A DNA stretch of 64,000 bases from Microbacterium sp. EYE_78 (GCF_023149035.1 NZ_JAHXMY010000002.1:806001-870000); one strand, 5' to 3'; shown: positions 14,115-23,444, numbered from the stretch's first letter. Notes: generated by a model not told the origin, from the letters alone. Numbers and translations: made by a program.

Positions 14115-14708
14115 TCATGCTCGGTCATTGCCACCATATCCCGGGTTCGGAATCCACTCGCCGAGCGTGTTGTCGGGCTTCACCGGATGGGCGCCGACGA
14201 TGCGGTCCGGCGTGATCCCGCCCTGGAAGGAGATCTCGGATTCGGGCTTCGGCGAGCTCGGGCCGAAGGGGTTGTCCGGAATGGTGAGGTCGGCATCGAT
14301 GCCGCCGGGCGCGTCGACCGTGTACCGGTAGTCCGACGGCCAGTGCTTGTAGAGGTCAGGGTCTCTGGTGGTGCTGATGAAGTTCGAGTGCGTGTTGAAG
14401 CGGACGAAATCCTCGTAGTTGTTGTTGTCGGGATTCCGGACCTCGAAGCCCTCGTCGAAGATGACCTCGGGCGGCCTGTTGTCGGAGCGGTACAGGGGCT
14501 CGCGCGTGGTGCGGTCGATGCGGTTGACGCTGTTGCCGGTGAGCGAGGGGGGAGCGTCGAACGTGTCCCTGTCGCGGACGCGGCGGATCACCGTGTCGAA
14601 ATGACCGTCGAGGTTGTCCGCCACCTGGTGCAGACGCTCTTTGCTGTGCCCCATCCCGCCGAGGACCGCCTCCTTCAGTGATCGGAACAGCCCCTTCATC
14701 CCGGACAT
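14115..14708 (-). CDS. Polymorphic toxin: mono-ADP-ribosyltransferase (197 aa)
   Basis: Residues 1-50 form a helical segment shared with the nuclease toxin at 31864-32499 (31 identities over about 50 residues). From residue 70 the protein reads as a scabin/pertussis-like ART: Arg74 in PLYRSDNRPPEVIF, FISTTRDPDLY with Ser112-Thr-Thr, the YTVDAPGGIDAD strand, and Glu156/Glu158 in ESEISFQGG, giving an R-S-ExE triad. Such enzymes transfer ADP-ribose from NAD+ to protein or nucleic acid. The start overlaps the carrier stop (TGATG). Substrate unknown. Confidence 0.78.
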   Translation of the reverse strand: MSGMKGLFRSLKEAVLGGMGHSKERLHQVADNLDGHFDTVIRRVRDRDTFDAPPSLTGNSVNRIDRTTREPLYRSDNRPPEVIFDEGFEVRNPDNNNYEDFVRFNTHSNFISTTRDPDLYKHWPSDYRYTVDAPGGIDADLTIPDNPFGPSSPKPESEISFQGGITPDRIVGAHPVKPDNTLGEWIPNPGYGGNDRA

Positions 14709-15415
14709 CAGGCGTCACCTCCGAAATCGAGTGCCGAGAACTCCGAGAAGAACGTCGACGTGATGGTCTGGATGTCGCCGCCCCGGAGCTTCACGTCGCT
14801 CCGCGCGGCCTCGAGGGCCTCCAGATCGGCGTAGAACTCGTCCGAGTCGCCGGCCGCGCCCTCGACGACGGGGGCGTCGAGGATGGCGTCCACGATCGCG
14901 GGCAGCTGCTCCGCCATCGGTTCGATCGCCATCGGCAGGAGTTGGTTCATCAATTGCTCGACGGCGATGTCGACGGCGGCGTTGAGCAGCTTCTTCTTGA
15001 TGAGCAGCATCGGGCCCGCCCCCACCGCGGTGATGGGATTCGTCAGCATCGCCACCAGCGCGATCATCGTCGACGTGACGTCGACGATGACTTTGATCTT
15101 CAGCGCGGTGATGCCGGCCGCGCCCACATCCATGGCGGTGGCTGCGGGCGGCATGAGGTCGACGAGCTTCTGCAGGTTGGTGGACCGGTTCGTGTTCCAG
15201 GCGCTCGTGGTCGCCGGGCCGGCCTGGCCGCGCATCGCCGCCGCGACGTCGCCGTTCATCTTGTTGTCGACGGCTTGGATGACACCCTCGAGGTCGTTCC
15301 CGAGGTTGCGCACCAGCTCGGCGCCCTTGCGCACCTCGTCCTCGTCGATGTCGGGCCAGTCGAAACCGAGCTTCTCCATCACCCAGACGAGCTCGTTCGG
15401 CAACATCATTCCCAC
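14708..15415 (-). CDS. WXG100-like carrier protein of toxin module 1 (235 aa)
   Basis: Begins VGMMLPNELVWVMEKLGFDW, the N-terminal block seen in WXG100-like (CpnT-type) T7SS substrates. A long helical region follows, then a hydrophobic pair of helices (VDVTSTMIALVAMLTNPITAVGAG), more helices, and a conserved tail (QTITSTFFSEFSALDFGG). GTG 15415 sits 7 bp from GGAGG and matches the start of its paralogue at 33206; longer starts are not supported. The two carriers differ at about 49 of 235 positions. Likely delivers the following toxin. Confidence 0.72.
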   Translation of the reverse strand: MGMMLPNELVWVMEKLGFDWPDIDEDEVRKGAELVRNLGNDLEGVIQAVDNKMNGDVAAAMRGQAGPATTSAWNTNRSTNLQKLVDLMPPAATAMDVGAAGITALKIKVIVDVTSTMIALVAMLTNPITAVGAGPMLLIKKKLLNAAVDIAVEQLMNQLLPMAIEPMAEQLPAIVDAILDAPVVEGAAGDSDEFYADLEALEAARSDVKLRGGDIQTITSTFFSEFSALDFGGDA

Positions 15416-15464
15416 CGCAGCACCTCCAGCCAAGGACTCTACGGTGCGGGCCCTCCGACGTGCC

Positions 15465-15482
15465 ATGGGGAGAACGCCCCAT
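15465..15482. promoter_or_regulatory. Conserved palindrome upstream of carrier 1
   Basis: ATGGGG-N6-CCCCAT, 50 bp before the carrier GTG. The same pattern with the same spacer length lies 48 bp before the second carrier (33254-33271). Probably a shared operator. Confidence 0.6.
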
Positions 15483-15512
15483 TGCGCGCCGCCGTCGACG
15501 CAGTGAGCGTGC

Positions 15513-16796
15513 TCAGTCGCGGACGTGAGGGACGAATCGGGGGAGCCACCGGATGAAGGCCACGGCGCCCAGCAGCCCGATGAGCCCCACCGCACCGGCG
15601 GCGAACGACAGGGAGGACACCGCCGTGATGCCGGTGACGATGAGCGGGGTCGTGGCGCCACCGGCATCCGTCAACGTCCGCCAGGAGCCGAGGAACGGCG
15701 CGGGGTCGTCCTTCGGTGCCATATCGGCCCCGATGGTCAGCAGGATGCCGCTGGACAGGCCGTTCCCGACGCCGAGGACGGCGGCGAACATGGCGAACCA
15801 CATCGCGGGCTCGGCGACGTCATGGCTGACCGAGAGGGCGAGGAAACCGCTGCCCATGAGCGTCATGGCGGGCAGCGCTGCCCACAGCCGGCCGAAGCGG
15901 TCCATCACCTGCCCGCTCGCGTAGAACAGCGCGAAGTCGAGCGCTCCGGAGACGCCGATGACGAGCGCGATCGTCTGCGCGTCGAGCCCGATGGACACGC
16001 CCCACAGCGGAAGGACCACCTGGCGGGCGGAGCGGACCGCCGAGAGGCAGGCGGCGGCCATCCCCACCCTCGACAGGACGCGGCGATGCTGCCACATCGT
16101 CCGGAAGACCCCGAGACGCTCGGCGACGGGGAGGGAGCCGGTGACGGCTTCTCCGGAATCCTCGGCGTCGAGCGGGCGGACGCCGACATCGGGGTGGAAT
16201 TGCGTCTCGGGATCCGGTCCGAGCGCGACGAGGACGATCAGCGCGACGAGGCAGACCGCGAAGAACCAGATCGTCGACCGTTCGTCGCCGAACACGCCGA
16301 TGAGCGCTGCGGCGATGAAGGGCCCTGCGAACATGCCGAGGCGGAAGGTGCCGCCGAGCAGTGACAGCGCGCGCGCTCGGAACAGGACGGGCACGCGGGT
16401 GGTCATGAACGAGTGGCGCGCCAGCCCGAATGCGGCCGCGCAGAATCCGATGAGGAACACCGCGGCGGCGAAGACCGGGAGCACGGGCAGGAGTGCTGCC
16501 GTCACGGAGACGGCGAGGGCGAGGGAACCGGCGGCGATCATGGTGATCCGCTCGCCGACGCGCGCGACGGCCCAGCCCGCAGGCAGATTGCCCACGAGCT
16601 GACCGACGACGAGCATCGATGCGATGAGCGCGGAGAGGGCGACGTCGGCCCCCAGGGCGCCTGCCAGGATCGGGATGAGGGGCAGCACGGCGCCTTCCCC
16701 GACCGCGAAGAGCACGGTCGGGGCGTAGACCATCGGCCCGAACCGCCAGAGCACCTCCCGTGCGCGGGGGGAGTCGGGGCGGTCGGACATCGCCAT
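15513..16796 (-). CDS. MFS transporter (427 aa)
   Basis: Twelve-helix major facilitator with an N-terminal helix ([23 protein letters not shown]), the loop motif [10 protein letters not shown], and a second half with a [12 protein letters not shown] loop. The central cytoplasmic loop is charged (about residues 195-230). The substrate cannot be read from sequence; drug or metabolite efflux is likely. It diverges from prfB by 20 bp. The start may be Met1 or Met3 (16790). Confidence 0.82.
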   Translation of the reverse strand: MAMSDRPDSPRAREVLWRFGPMVYAPTVLFAVGEGAVLPLIPILAGALGADVALSALIASMLVVGQLVGNLPAGWAVARVGERITMIAAGSLALAVSVTAALLPVLPVFAAAVFLIGFCAAAFGLARHSFMTTRVPVLFRARALSLLGGTFRLGMFAGPFIAAALIGVFGDERSTIWFFAVCLVALIVLVALGPDPETQFHPDVGVRPLDAEDSGEAVTGSLPVAERLGVFRTMWQHRRVLSRVGMAAACLSAVRSARQVVLPLWGVSIGLDAQTIALVIGVSGALDFALFYASGQVMDRFGRLWAALPAMTLMGSGFLALSVSHDVAEPAMWFAMFAAVLGVGNGLSSGILLTIGADMAPKDDPAPFLGSWRTLTDAGGATTPLIVTGITAVSSLSFAAGAVGLIGLLGAVAFIRWLPRFVPHVRD

Positions 16797-16816
16797 CCAC
16801 GTTACTCTGGAGTGTC

Positions 16817-17929
16817 ATGCTCGAATTCGATCCGTCTGCCGACATCCAGGCCCTCCGTTCCACCTTCGGTGAGATCAAGGCGGTCGTCGACGTCGACGCC
16901 TTGCACGCCGAGATCGCGCGACTGTCCGAGGAGGCGGGCGCCCCCGATCTCTGGGACGACGTCGAGAAGGCGCAGAAGGTCACCAGCGCCCTCAGCCACC
17001 GCCAGGCCGAGCTCAAGCGGGTCACCGAGGTCGAGCAGCGGCTCGACGACCTCGAAGTGCTCGTCGAGCTCGCTCAGGAGATGGAGGACGAGGAGTCCGC
17101 GGAGGAGGCGCGCCGCGAGATCGTCGACCTCGAGAAGGTCATCAGCCAGCTCGAGGTGCAGACGCTCCTCGACGGCGAGTACGATGACCGCGGCGCGGTC
17201 GTGACGATCCGCTCGGGTGCCGGCGGCGACGACGCCACCGACTTCGCGGAGATGCTCATGCGCATGTATCTGCGGTGGGCCGAGCGCCACAAGTACTCCG
17301 TCAAGGTGATGGACACCTCCTTCGCCGAAGGCGCGGGCATCAAGTCAGCCACATTCGAGGTCGACGCCCCCTACGCGTACGGCACGCTGTCGGTCGAGGC
17401 CGGAACGCACCGTCTCGCCCGTATCAGCCCGTTCGGTTCCGCCGACAAGCGCCAGACCAGCTTCGCGGCGGTCGAGGTCATCCCCGTGATGGAGGAGGCG
17501 CAGGAGGTCGACATCCCCGAGGGCGACATCCGTGTCGACGTGTTCCGGTCCTCCGGTCCGGGCGGCCAGTCGGTCAACACGACCGACTCCGCGGTGCGCC
17601 TGACCCACCTCCCGACGGGCATCGTCGTGTCGATGCAGAACGAGAAGAGCCAGATCCAGAACCGCGCCGCCGCCATGCGCGTGCTGCAGACCCGCCTCAT
17701 GCTCCTGCAGAAGGAGGAGGAGGCCGCGAAGAAGAAGGAGCTCGCCGGCACGATCACGGCGAGCTGGGGCGACCAGATGCGCTCCTACTTCCTCTACGGG
17801 CAGCAGTTGGTGAAGGACCTGCGGACCGGGCACGAGGTCGGCAACCCGACCGTGGTGTTCGACGGCGACCTCGACGGTTTCATCGCCGCCGGCATCCGCT
17901 GGCGCAAGCGGAAAGACGACGACGGCTGA
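16817..17929 (+). CDS. prfB: Peptide chain release factor 2
   Basis: 370 aa. GGQ motif at about residues 249-251 ([10 protein letters not shown]) and the SPF recognition motif near 205 ([12 protein letters not shown]), which sets UGA/UAA reading. The coiled N-terminal domain is full length. There is no in-frame UGA and no +1 programmed frameshift; the gene is one continuous frame. CTGGAG precedes the ATG. In many actinobacteria prfB is followed directly by ftsEX and smpB; here a four-gene surface module lies between. Confidence 0.97.
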   Translation: MLEFDPSADIQALRSTFGEIKAVVDVDALHAEIARLSEEAGAPDLWDDVEKAQKVTSALSHRQAELKRVTEVEQRLDDLEVLVELAQEMEDEESAEEARREIVDLEKVISQLEVQTLLDGEYDDRGAVVTIRSGAGGDDATDFAEMLMRMYLRWAERHKYSVKVMDTSFAEGAGIKSATFEVDAPYAYGTLSVEAGTHRLARISPFGSADKRQTSFAAVEVIPVMEEAQEVDIPEGDIRVDVFRSSGPGGQSVNTTDSAVRLTHLPTGIVVSMQNEKSQIQNRAAAMRVLQTRLMLLQKEEEAAKKKELAGTITASWGDQMRSYFLYGQQLVKDLRTGHEVGNPTVVFDGDLDGFIAAGIRWRKRKDDDG

Positions 17930-18046
17930 CCCGGTCGCGGGTCGGCTCCGAGCTTTTCTCATCCACCTGCATCCAAAGAGGGGTGCGCCGGGGAATACCT
18001 CTGTGAACGCGCGCAACAGGTCGCGCCGAACCAGAAGGAGTACCCC

Positions 18047-18868
18047 ATGCGCAAGACGCTCTCTGCGGGCATCGCCCTCGGTGCTGCGGTGGCATTGACC
18101 GCACTCGCCCCCGCCTCGGCCTCGACCTCCGAGACGGCCGACCTGGCAGTCCTGCACGCCATCCCCGACACCCCGGTCGACGTCTACGTCGACGGCGAGC
18201 TGACGATCGACGACTTCCAGCCCGGCGACCTGGGCGGTCCGCTCGAACTGCCCGGAGGCACGTACTCCGTCGCGCTGACGGCTGCGGATGCGGCGGACGA
18301 TTCAGAACCCGTGCTGGGCCCGATCGATCTGACGCTCGACGCCGGGATGAGCTACACGGCCGTCGCGCACCTCGACGCCGAGGGCGCCCCCGCGGCCAAC
18401 CTCTTCACCAACGACACGGCGGAGACTGCAGCGGGCGAGGGGCGGCTGACGGTGCGTCACGTGGCCGCCGCGCCCGCGGTCGACGTCCTGGCAGGCGGCG
18501 AGGCCGTCATCACCGGGCTGACCAACCCGAACGAGGAGTCGCTCGACCTGCCGGCAGGCACGGTGAGCGCCGCGGTGGCTCTCGAGGGCACCACGGACCC
18601 GGTGATCGGTCCGGCTGACGTCGAGGTCCAGGAGGGCGTGCTGACGATCGTCTACGCCTGGGGCAGCGCTGAGGACGGCAACCTCGCCCTGGCGACGCAG
18701 ACCATCGACGGGCTCCACTCGGGGCCGGACGGGGTCAACACCGGATCGGCCGGCCTGGTCGCTGAGAACGGGGCAGGCGGCTGGCTCGTCGTCGGCGGCG
18801 CCGCGCTGATCGCCGGCCTCGTCGCTGCCGCCGTCCTCGCAACCCGCGCCGCGAGCGCTCGTCGCTGA
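18047..18868 (+). CDS. DUF4397 surface protein with C-terminal membrane anchor (273 aa)
   Basis: Signal peptide (KTLSAGIALGAAVALTALAP then ASA). Two DUF4397 repeats follow: VLHAIPDTPVDVYVDG at about 35 and VRHVAAAPAVDVLAGG at about 137. After SGPDGVNTGSAG comes a C-terminal hydrophobic helix ending in arginines, the layout of a cell-wall sorting signal, although LPxTG is replaced by VNTG. A class F-type sortase is the next gene, 9 bp away, so attachment by that enzyme is plausible. GAAGGAG precedes the ATG. Confidence 0.8.
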   Translation: MRKTLSAGIALGAAVALTALAPASASTSETADLAVLHAIPDTPVDVYVDGELTIDDFQPGDLGGPLELPGGTYSVALTAADAADDSEPVLGPIDLTLDAGMSYTAVAHLDAEGAPAANLFTNDTAETAAGEGRLTVRHVAAAPAVDVLAGGEAVITGLTNPNEESLDLPAGTVSAAVALEGTTDPVIGPADVEVQEGVLTIVYAWGSAEDGNLALATQTIDGLHSGPDGVNTGSAGLVAENGAGGWLVVGGAALIAGLVAAAVLATRAASARR

Positions 18869-18877
18869 GGCACGCTC

Positions 18878-19516
18878 TTGCGCCGCCCGTCGCTCATCGC
18901 CGTCGCCCTGACGGCTGTGCTGCTGGCGGCCTGCACGCCGATCTCGGAGGCTGGCTCGCCCCCCGAAGCCTCCGGGATCGGCCCCGGCGCGTCTGCGCCG
19001 CCCTCGGCGCCCACGCCGCAGGTCTCCGTGCCGGTCGCCCCGGCGACGCCGGCTCCGATCGAGCAGGCTCCCGTGCCCGAGCGCCTGACCATCGCATCGC
19101 TGGGCGTCGACATGCCCGTCTCCGCGGTGGGCGTCCAGGAGGACGGCAGCATGGAGATCCCCGAGCGGCCGCAGATCGCGGGGTGGTACGAGTACGGCCC
19201 GGCGCCGGGGGACCCTGAAGGGACCACCGTGCTCGCCGCGCACGTCGACGATCACGAGTACGGCGTCGGGCCCCTCGCGAAGCTGCGCGACGCGACGGCA
19301 GGGGACGTGGTGTCTGTGACGGATGCCGACGGTACGACGACGCAGTACGTCACCGAGTCCGTCACCTCCATCCCGCGCGCGCAGTTGCCGGTGGACGACC
19401 TCTTCACGCGGACCGGCCCGCGTTCGCTCGCCCTCATCACCTGCGGGGGGAGGTTCGACGAGCAGACGAGGACCTACAGCGATAACGTGGTCCTCATCGC
19501 GCAGGCCCGGTCATGA
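18878..19516 (+). CDS. Class F sortase-like lipoprotein (212 aa)
   Basis: Starts at TTG with GAGG 7 bp upstream, overlapping no gene. The lipobox LLAAC at residues 15-19 marks it as a lipoprotein, and a Pro/Ala-rich linker extends to about 65. The sortase core has the catalytic His in VLAAHVDD, Cys in LALITCGG (about 188) and Arg in RTYSDNVV. Class F sortases are common in actinobacteria. It probably acts on the adjacent DUF4397 protein (inference). The stop overlaps the sigma factor start (ATGA). Confidence 0.85.
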   Translation: MRRPSLIAVALTAVLLAACTPISEAGSPPEASGIGPGASAPPSAPTPQVSVPVAPATPAPIEQAPVPERLTIASLGVDMPVSAVGVQEDGSMEIPERPQIAGWYEYGPAPGDPEGTTVLAAHVDDHEYGVGPLAKLRDATAGDVVSVTDADGTTTQYVTESVTSIPRAQLPVDDLFTRTGPRSLALITCGGRFDEQTRTYSDNVVLIAQARS

Positions 19517-20097
19517 GCACGCTCGCCGAGCCACGGCTCGCTGCACGGAAGGAGCACGCCGTCGACGACGACATCGATCTCGCACGTCGCTTCGCAACGG
19601 GGGACGAGTCCGCGATGAAGACGATGTACGACCGCTGGTCGCGGATCGTCTACACGCTCGCCGTCCGCTCGCTCGGGGATCCGGCCGAGGCCGAGGACGT
19701 CACCCAGCGCACGTTCGTGTCGGCCTGGACCTCGAGGTCGACCTTCCGCCCCGGTGAGGCACCGCTGGGCGCCTGGCTGGTCACCATCGCCCGTCGTCGC
19801 ATCGCCGACGCGCACGAGGCCCGGGCACGAGCGGCGCGCATCGAGGAGGCGCTGAGGGCCACTGTGCCCGACGCATCGGTCGACACGGACCTGTCGGATG
19901 CGATGCTGGTGGCGGACGAGGTCGCACAGCTCGAACCCGATGCGCGCGCCGTGCTCGCCCTGGCGTTCTACGAGGACCTCACCCACCAGCAGATCTCCGA
20001 ACGGCTCCGGATGCCCCTGGGAACCGTGAAGAGCCACATCCGACGAAGTCTCACCCGCCTGCGGACCCGATTGGAGGCGCAGCGTGTCACATCTTGA
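19513..20097 (+). CDS. ECF RNA polymerase sigma factor, SigK-like (194 aa)
   Basis: Region 2 (DDIDLARRFATGDESAMKTMYDRW, then AEDVTQRTFVSAW) and region 4 (EDLTHQQISERLRMPLGTVKSHIRR) are complete. Overlaps the anti-sigma gene by 14 bp, so the two are coupled. SigK/RskA-type pairs respond to envelope signals. It may control this surface module itself. Confidence 0.9.
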   Translation: MSTLAEPRLAARKEHAVDDDIDLARRFATGDESAMKTMYDRWSRIVYTLAVRSLGDPAEAEDVTQRTFVSAWTSRSTFRPGEAPLGAWLVTIARRRIADAHEARARAARIEEALRATVPDASVDTDLSDAMLVADEVAQLEPDARAVLALAFYEDLTHQQISERLRMPLGTVKSHIRRSLTRLRTRLEAQRVTS

Positions 20098-20842
20098 CCC
20101 CGAGGTCGCCGCCCTCCTCGCCCTGGGCGAGGATGCCGGGGCGGACGCGCAGCGGCACGTGGAGGAATGCGCCGAGTGCGCCGCGGAGGTCGCCTCGTTC
20201 GAGCGCGCCGTCCTGGCCGGACGCGCGACGCGCGAGGGTGACACCCTCCTCACACCCCCCGATCGCGTGTGGGAGTCGATCAGGTCCGAGCTCGCCCTCG
20301 CCGATGCGGGCGACGAGCCCACCGCCGCCGCGCCGGAAGCGACGCCCGGCGGGACGGATGCCGCCGATCGGCATCCGGCTCATCACGCAGCGCGCCGGCG
20401 ACGCGTCAGCCGCAGGCCCGTCTTCTTCGTCTTGGCCGGGTCGGTCGCCGCGGTCGTCGCCCTCGTCGCGGGTGTCTGGGCCGTCGGCGGCATCGTCCCA
20501 CGCACCGACATCGTGGCCGAGGCGCGGCTCGACGGCTTCCCCGCGTGGCAGGGTGCGAGCGGGGATGCGGTCCTCGAGCGCATCGACGGGCACAACCGGG
20601 TCGTCGTGGACCTCGATGCGTCCGTGCCGTCCAACGGTCACCGCGAGGTCTGGCTGCTGACCGCAGACGCATCGGATCTCGTGAGCCTCGGCGTCCTGGA
20701 GGGTTCGTCGGGGACCTTCGACGTCCCCGACGACGTCGACGTCGAGCGGTTCAGCGTCGTCGACATCTCGCAGGAGGCGGACGACGGCGACGCGGCCCAC
20801 TCCGGCGATTCCATCGTCCGCGGCACGCTCTCGGCGGGCTGA
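20084..20842 (+). CDS. rskA: Anti-sigma-K factor, RskA family (252 aa)
   Basis: N-terminal zinc-binding anti-sigma domain with HxxxCxxC (His25, Cys29, Cys32), one membrane helix (RPVFFVLAGSVAAVVALVAGVW) and an extracytoplasmic RskA C-terminal domain (SNGHREVWLLTADASDLVSLG). Binds the upstream sigma factor at the membrane and releases it when cleaved. GTG 20084. Confidence 0.88.
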   Translation: MSHLDPEVAALLALGEDAGADAQRHVEECAECAAEVASFERAVLAGRATREGDTLLTPPDRVWESIRSELALADAGDEPTAAAPEATPGGTDAADRHPAHHAARRRRVSRRPVFFVLAGSVAAVVALVAGVWAVGGIVPRTDIVAEARLDGFPAWQGASGDAVLERIDGHNRVVVDLDASVPSNGHREVWLLTADASDLVSLGVLEGSSGTFDVPDDVDVERFSVVDISQEADDGDAAHSGDSIVRGTLSAG

Positions 20843-20899
20843 GCGCGGGGGAGTGTCGCTGACGGATGCGGCGACCCCGGCGCTTAGCCTTGTGAGGCC

Positions 20900-21988
20900 A
20901 TGATCCGGTTCGAGAACGTCTCCAAGCACTACCGCGGGACCAGCAAGCCGGCGCTGAGCGACGTCGAGTTCGACGTGCAGCGCGGGGAGTTCGTCTTCCT
21001 CGTCGGGGCCTCCGGTTCCGGCAAATCCACCTGCCTCCGGCTCGTCCTCCGTGAGGAGGTGCCGTCGGAGGGACGTGTCGTCGTCCTCGGACGCGACAGC
21101 CGCAGCCTGTCGACGCGCAAGGTTCCCTATTTCCGTCGGCACATCGGCTCGGTGTTCCAGGACTTCCGCCTCCTGCCCGGCAAGACCGTCTTCCAGAACG
21201 TCGCCTTCAGCCTGCAGGTGATCGGCTCGAGCCGCGCGTTCATCCAGCAGTCGGTGCCCGAGGCCCTCGCCCTCGTCGGGCTGGACGGCAAGCAGAAGCG
21301 CCTGCCCCACGAGCTCTCCGGCGGCGAGCAGCAGCGCGTGGCCATCGCCCGCGCGATCGTCAACCGCCCGCAGATCCTGCTCGCCGACGAGCCCACCGGC
21401 AACCTCGACCCGGGGACGTCGATCGACATCATGCAACTGCTCGCGCGGATCAACGCGGGCGGGACGACGATCGTCATGGCCACCCACGAGGCCGGCTTCG
21501 TCGATCAGATGCAGCGACGCGTGATCGAGCTGCGCGCCGGGGTCGTGGTCCGTGACGAGCGCCACGGCGGGTACGGCGACACGTCGGGTCTTCCCGTCCT
21601 CGCTCCCGCCACGGAGAAGGGCGCAGCGGCCACCGCGGCGCTCACCGCCGTCCTCGAACTGCAGAAGCAGATCGCCTCGGGAGGGACGGGACCCGTCGCG
21701 GGCTTCCCCGAGCCGGTGGTGCCCGCGGCGCCCGTCGAGCCTCCCGCGCCGGAGCCGGACCAGGTCCTCCCGGCGGTGCCGGTCGTGGCGGATGCCCCGC
21801 GGGCGGAGACCGGACCCGTGGACGGTGGCGACCGCGCCGCGACCGCCGCGGAATCCGATACGGGGACGCGCGGCATCCCGATCGTCGCTCCGGAGATCGA
21901 CCTCGCGACCATCGACGGGTTGGGGGCGGCCGACCGCCTCGGACTGCGGCGCCGCGATGAGGACGAAGAAGTGGGGCCGACGGCATGA
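20900..21988 (+). CDS. ftsE: Cell division ATP-binding protein FtsE with long C-terminal extension
   Basis: Walker A GASGSGKST (36-44), signature LSGGEQQRVAIARA and Walker B ILLADEPTGNLD. The ABC domain ends near residue 230, the usual FtsE length, but the protein continues to 362 with a Pro/Ala/Val-rich disordered tail ending in an acidic, charged segment. FtsEX regulates septal peptidoglycan hydrolases. The stop overlaps the ftsX start (ATGA). Confidence 0.95.
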   Translation: MIRFENVSKHYRGTSKPALSDVEFDVQRGEFVFLVGASGSGKSTCLRLVLREEVPSEGRVVVLGRDSRSLSTRKVPYFRRHIGSVFQDFRLLPGKTVFQNVAFSLQVIGSSRAFIQQSVPEALALVGLDGKQKRLPHELSGGEQQRVAIARAIVNRPQILLADEPTGNLDPGTSIDIMQLLARINAGGTTIVMATHEAGFVDQMQRRVIELRAGVVVRDERHGGYGDTSGLPVLAPATEKGAAATAALTAVLELQKQIASGGTGPVAGFPEPVVPAAPVEPPAPEPDQVLPAVPVVADAPRAETGPVDGGDRAATAAESDTGTRGIPIVAPEIDLATIDGLGAADRLGLRRRDEDEEVGPTA

Positions 21989-22899
21989 GAGTCAGACTCG
22001 TGCTGGGTGAGGCCCTGACTGGCCTCCGCCGCAACGCCTCGATGGTGATCTCGGTGGTCCTCGTGACCTTCGTGTCCCTCACGTTCGTAGGGGCGGCCAT
22101 CCTCATGCAGATGCAGATCGTGAAGATGCAGGGCTACTGGGCCGAGCGGGCCCAGGTCGCCGTCTTCATGTGCCGTGACGATTCGGATGCGACGACCTGC
22201 GGCGACGGTGTCGCCACCGAGGAGCAGGTCGCCGCCGTGGCGGAGCGTCTGGAGGGCCCCGCGCTGGACGGCGTCGTCCGGAGCGTTCGCTTCGAGACGC
22301 GCGACGAGGCATATCAGAACGTCCTCGACCTGATGGGCGAGGACTACGCCTCGTTCATCACGCCCGAGCAGCTCAACGAGACGTTCTGGGTGAACCTGGT
22401 CGACCCTTCGCAGACGGATGTGATCACCGAGGGTTTCACCGGCGTCGAGGGGGTCGAGGAGGTCACCGACCAGATGGAGTACCTCGACCCGCTGTTCTCG
22501 GCGCTCACGATCGCCACCTACATCGCGGTCGGCATCGCAGGTCTCATGCTCGTCGCCGCCGTCCTCCTGATCGCGACGACGATCCGCCTCTCGGCGTACG
22601 CCCGACGTCGCGAGCTCGGGATCATGCGCCTCGTCGGCGCATCGAACCGCTTCATCCAGACCCCGTTCATCCTCGAGGGCGTCTTCGCTGCGCTGCTGGG
22701 TTCTGCGCTGGCGAGCGTCGCGATCTGGCTCGGGGTCCGGTTCGGGGTGCAGGGGTATCTGACCGACCAGATCGATTTCGTGACCACGTGGATCGACGCG
22801 TCCGACGCGCTCGTCGTGATCCCCGTGATCGTCGGGCTCGGCCTGGTGCTCGCGGCGCTGTCGGCGAGCTTCGCGATCCGACGATGGCTGCGGACCTGA
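21985..22899 (+). CDS. ftsX: Cell division permease-like protein FtsX
   Basis: 304 aa: an N-terminal helix (MVISVVLVTFVSLTFVGAAIL), a large extracellular loop (about 45-165, with two cysteines near CRDDSDATTCG) and three further helices with the RRRELGIMRLVGASNRFI loop, the FtsX hallmark. Partner of FtsE; the loop contacts peptidoglycan hydrolase partners such as RipC in mycobacteria. Confidence 0.95.
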   Translation: MRVRLVLGEALTGLRRNASMVISVVLVTFVSLTFVGAAILMQMQIVKMQGYWAERAQVAVFMCRDDSDATTCGDGVATEEQVAAVAERLEGPALDGVVRSVRFETRDEAYQNVLDLMGEDYASFITPEQLNETFWVNLVDPSQTDVITEGFTGVEGVEEVTDQMEYLDPLFSALTIATYIAVGIAGLMLVAAVLLIATTIRLSAYARRRELGIMRLVGASNRFIQTPFILEGVFAALLGSALASVAIWLGVRFGVQGYLTDQIDFVTTWIDASDALVVIPVIVGLGLVLAALSASFAIRRWLRT

Positions 22900-22964
22900 C
22901 GCCCGACCTGGTCTAGACTGACAGGCTGGCTGCGCAGAGGGCGCGGTCCGGTGGAGGAGTCATC

Positions 22965-23441
22965 ATGCCCAGGGAACGCGGGGAGCAGGTCGTCGCGACG
23001 AATCGTCGCGCGCGGCACGACTACGCGATCGAGAAGACCTATGAGGCCGGTCTCGTCCTCACCGGGACCGAGGTGAAATCGCTCCGGCAGGGGCGTGCGA
23101 ACCTCACCGACGGGTATGCCTTCATCGACGGCGGTCAGGCGTGGCTCGACGCCGTGCACATCCCCGAGTACTCGCAGGGCCACTGGACCAACCATGCCGC
23201 CAAGCGCACCCGCAAGCTGCTCCTGCACAAGGAGGAGATCGTCAAGCTCTCGCACGCCGTGTCGGCCGGGGGATACACCCTCATCCCGATGAAGCTCTAC
23301 TTCTCGGACGGACGGGCCAAGGTCGAGATCGCAGTGGCCAAGGGCAAGCGCGAGTACGAGAAGCGTCAGACGATCCGCGAGCGCGAGGACAAGCGCGAGG
23401 CGGAGCGTGCCATGCGCAGCCGAAACCGGCTCGGCGACTGA
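22965..23441 (+). CDS. smpB: SsrA-binding protein SmpB
   Basis: 158 aa with conserved [22 protein letters not shown], the [15 protein letters not shown] strand, [20 protein letters not shown] and a basic C-terminal tail. Works with the tmRNA encoded at 28320 in trans-translation. GGAGGAG precedes the ATG. Conserved position after ftsEX. Confidence 0.97.
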   Translation: MPRERGEQVVATNRRARHDYAIEKTYEAGLVLTGTEVKSLRQGRANLTDGYAFIDGGQAWLDAVHIPEYSQGHWTNHAAKRTRKLLLHKEEIVKLSHAVSAGGYTLIPMKLYFSDGRAKVEIAVAKGKREYEKRQTIREREDKREAERAMRSRNRLGD

Positions 23442-23444
23442 GGC

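Noticed and set aside
16817-17929. Programmed +1 frameshift in prfB
   Set aside because: The gene is one continuous frame with no early in-frame TGA.
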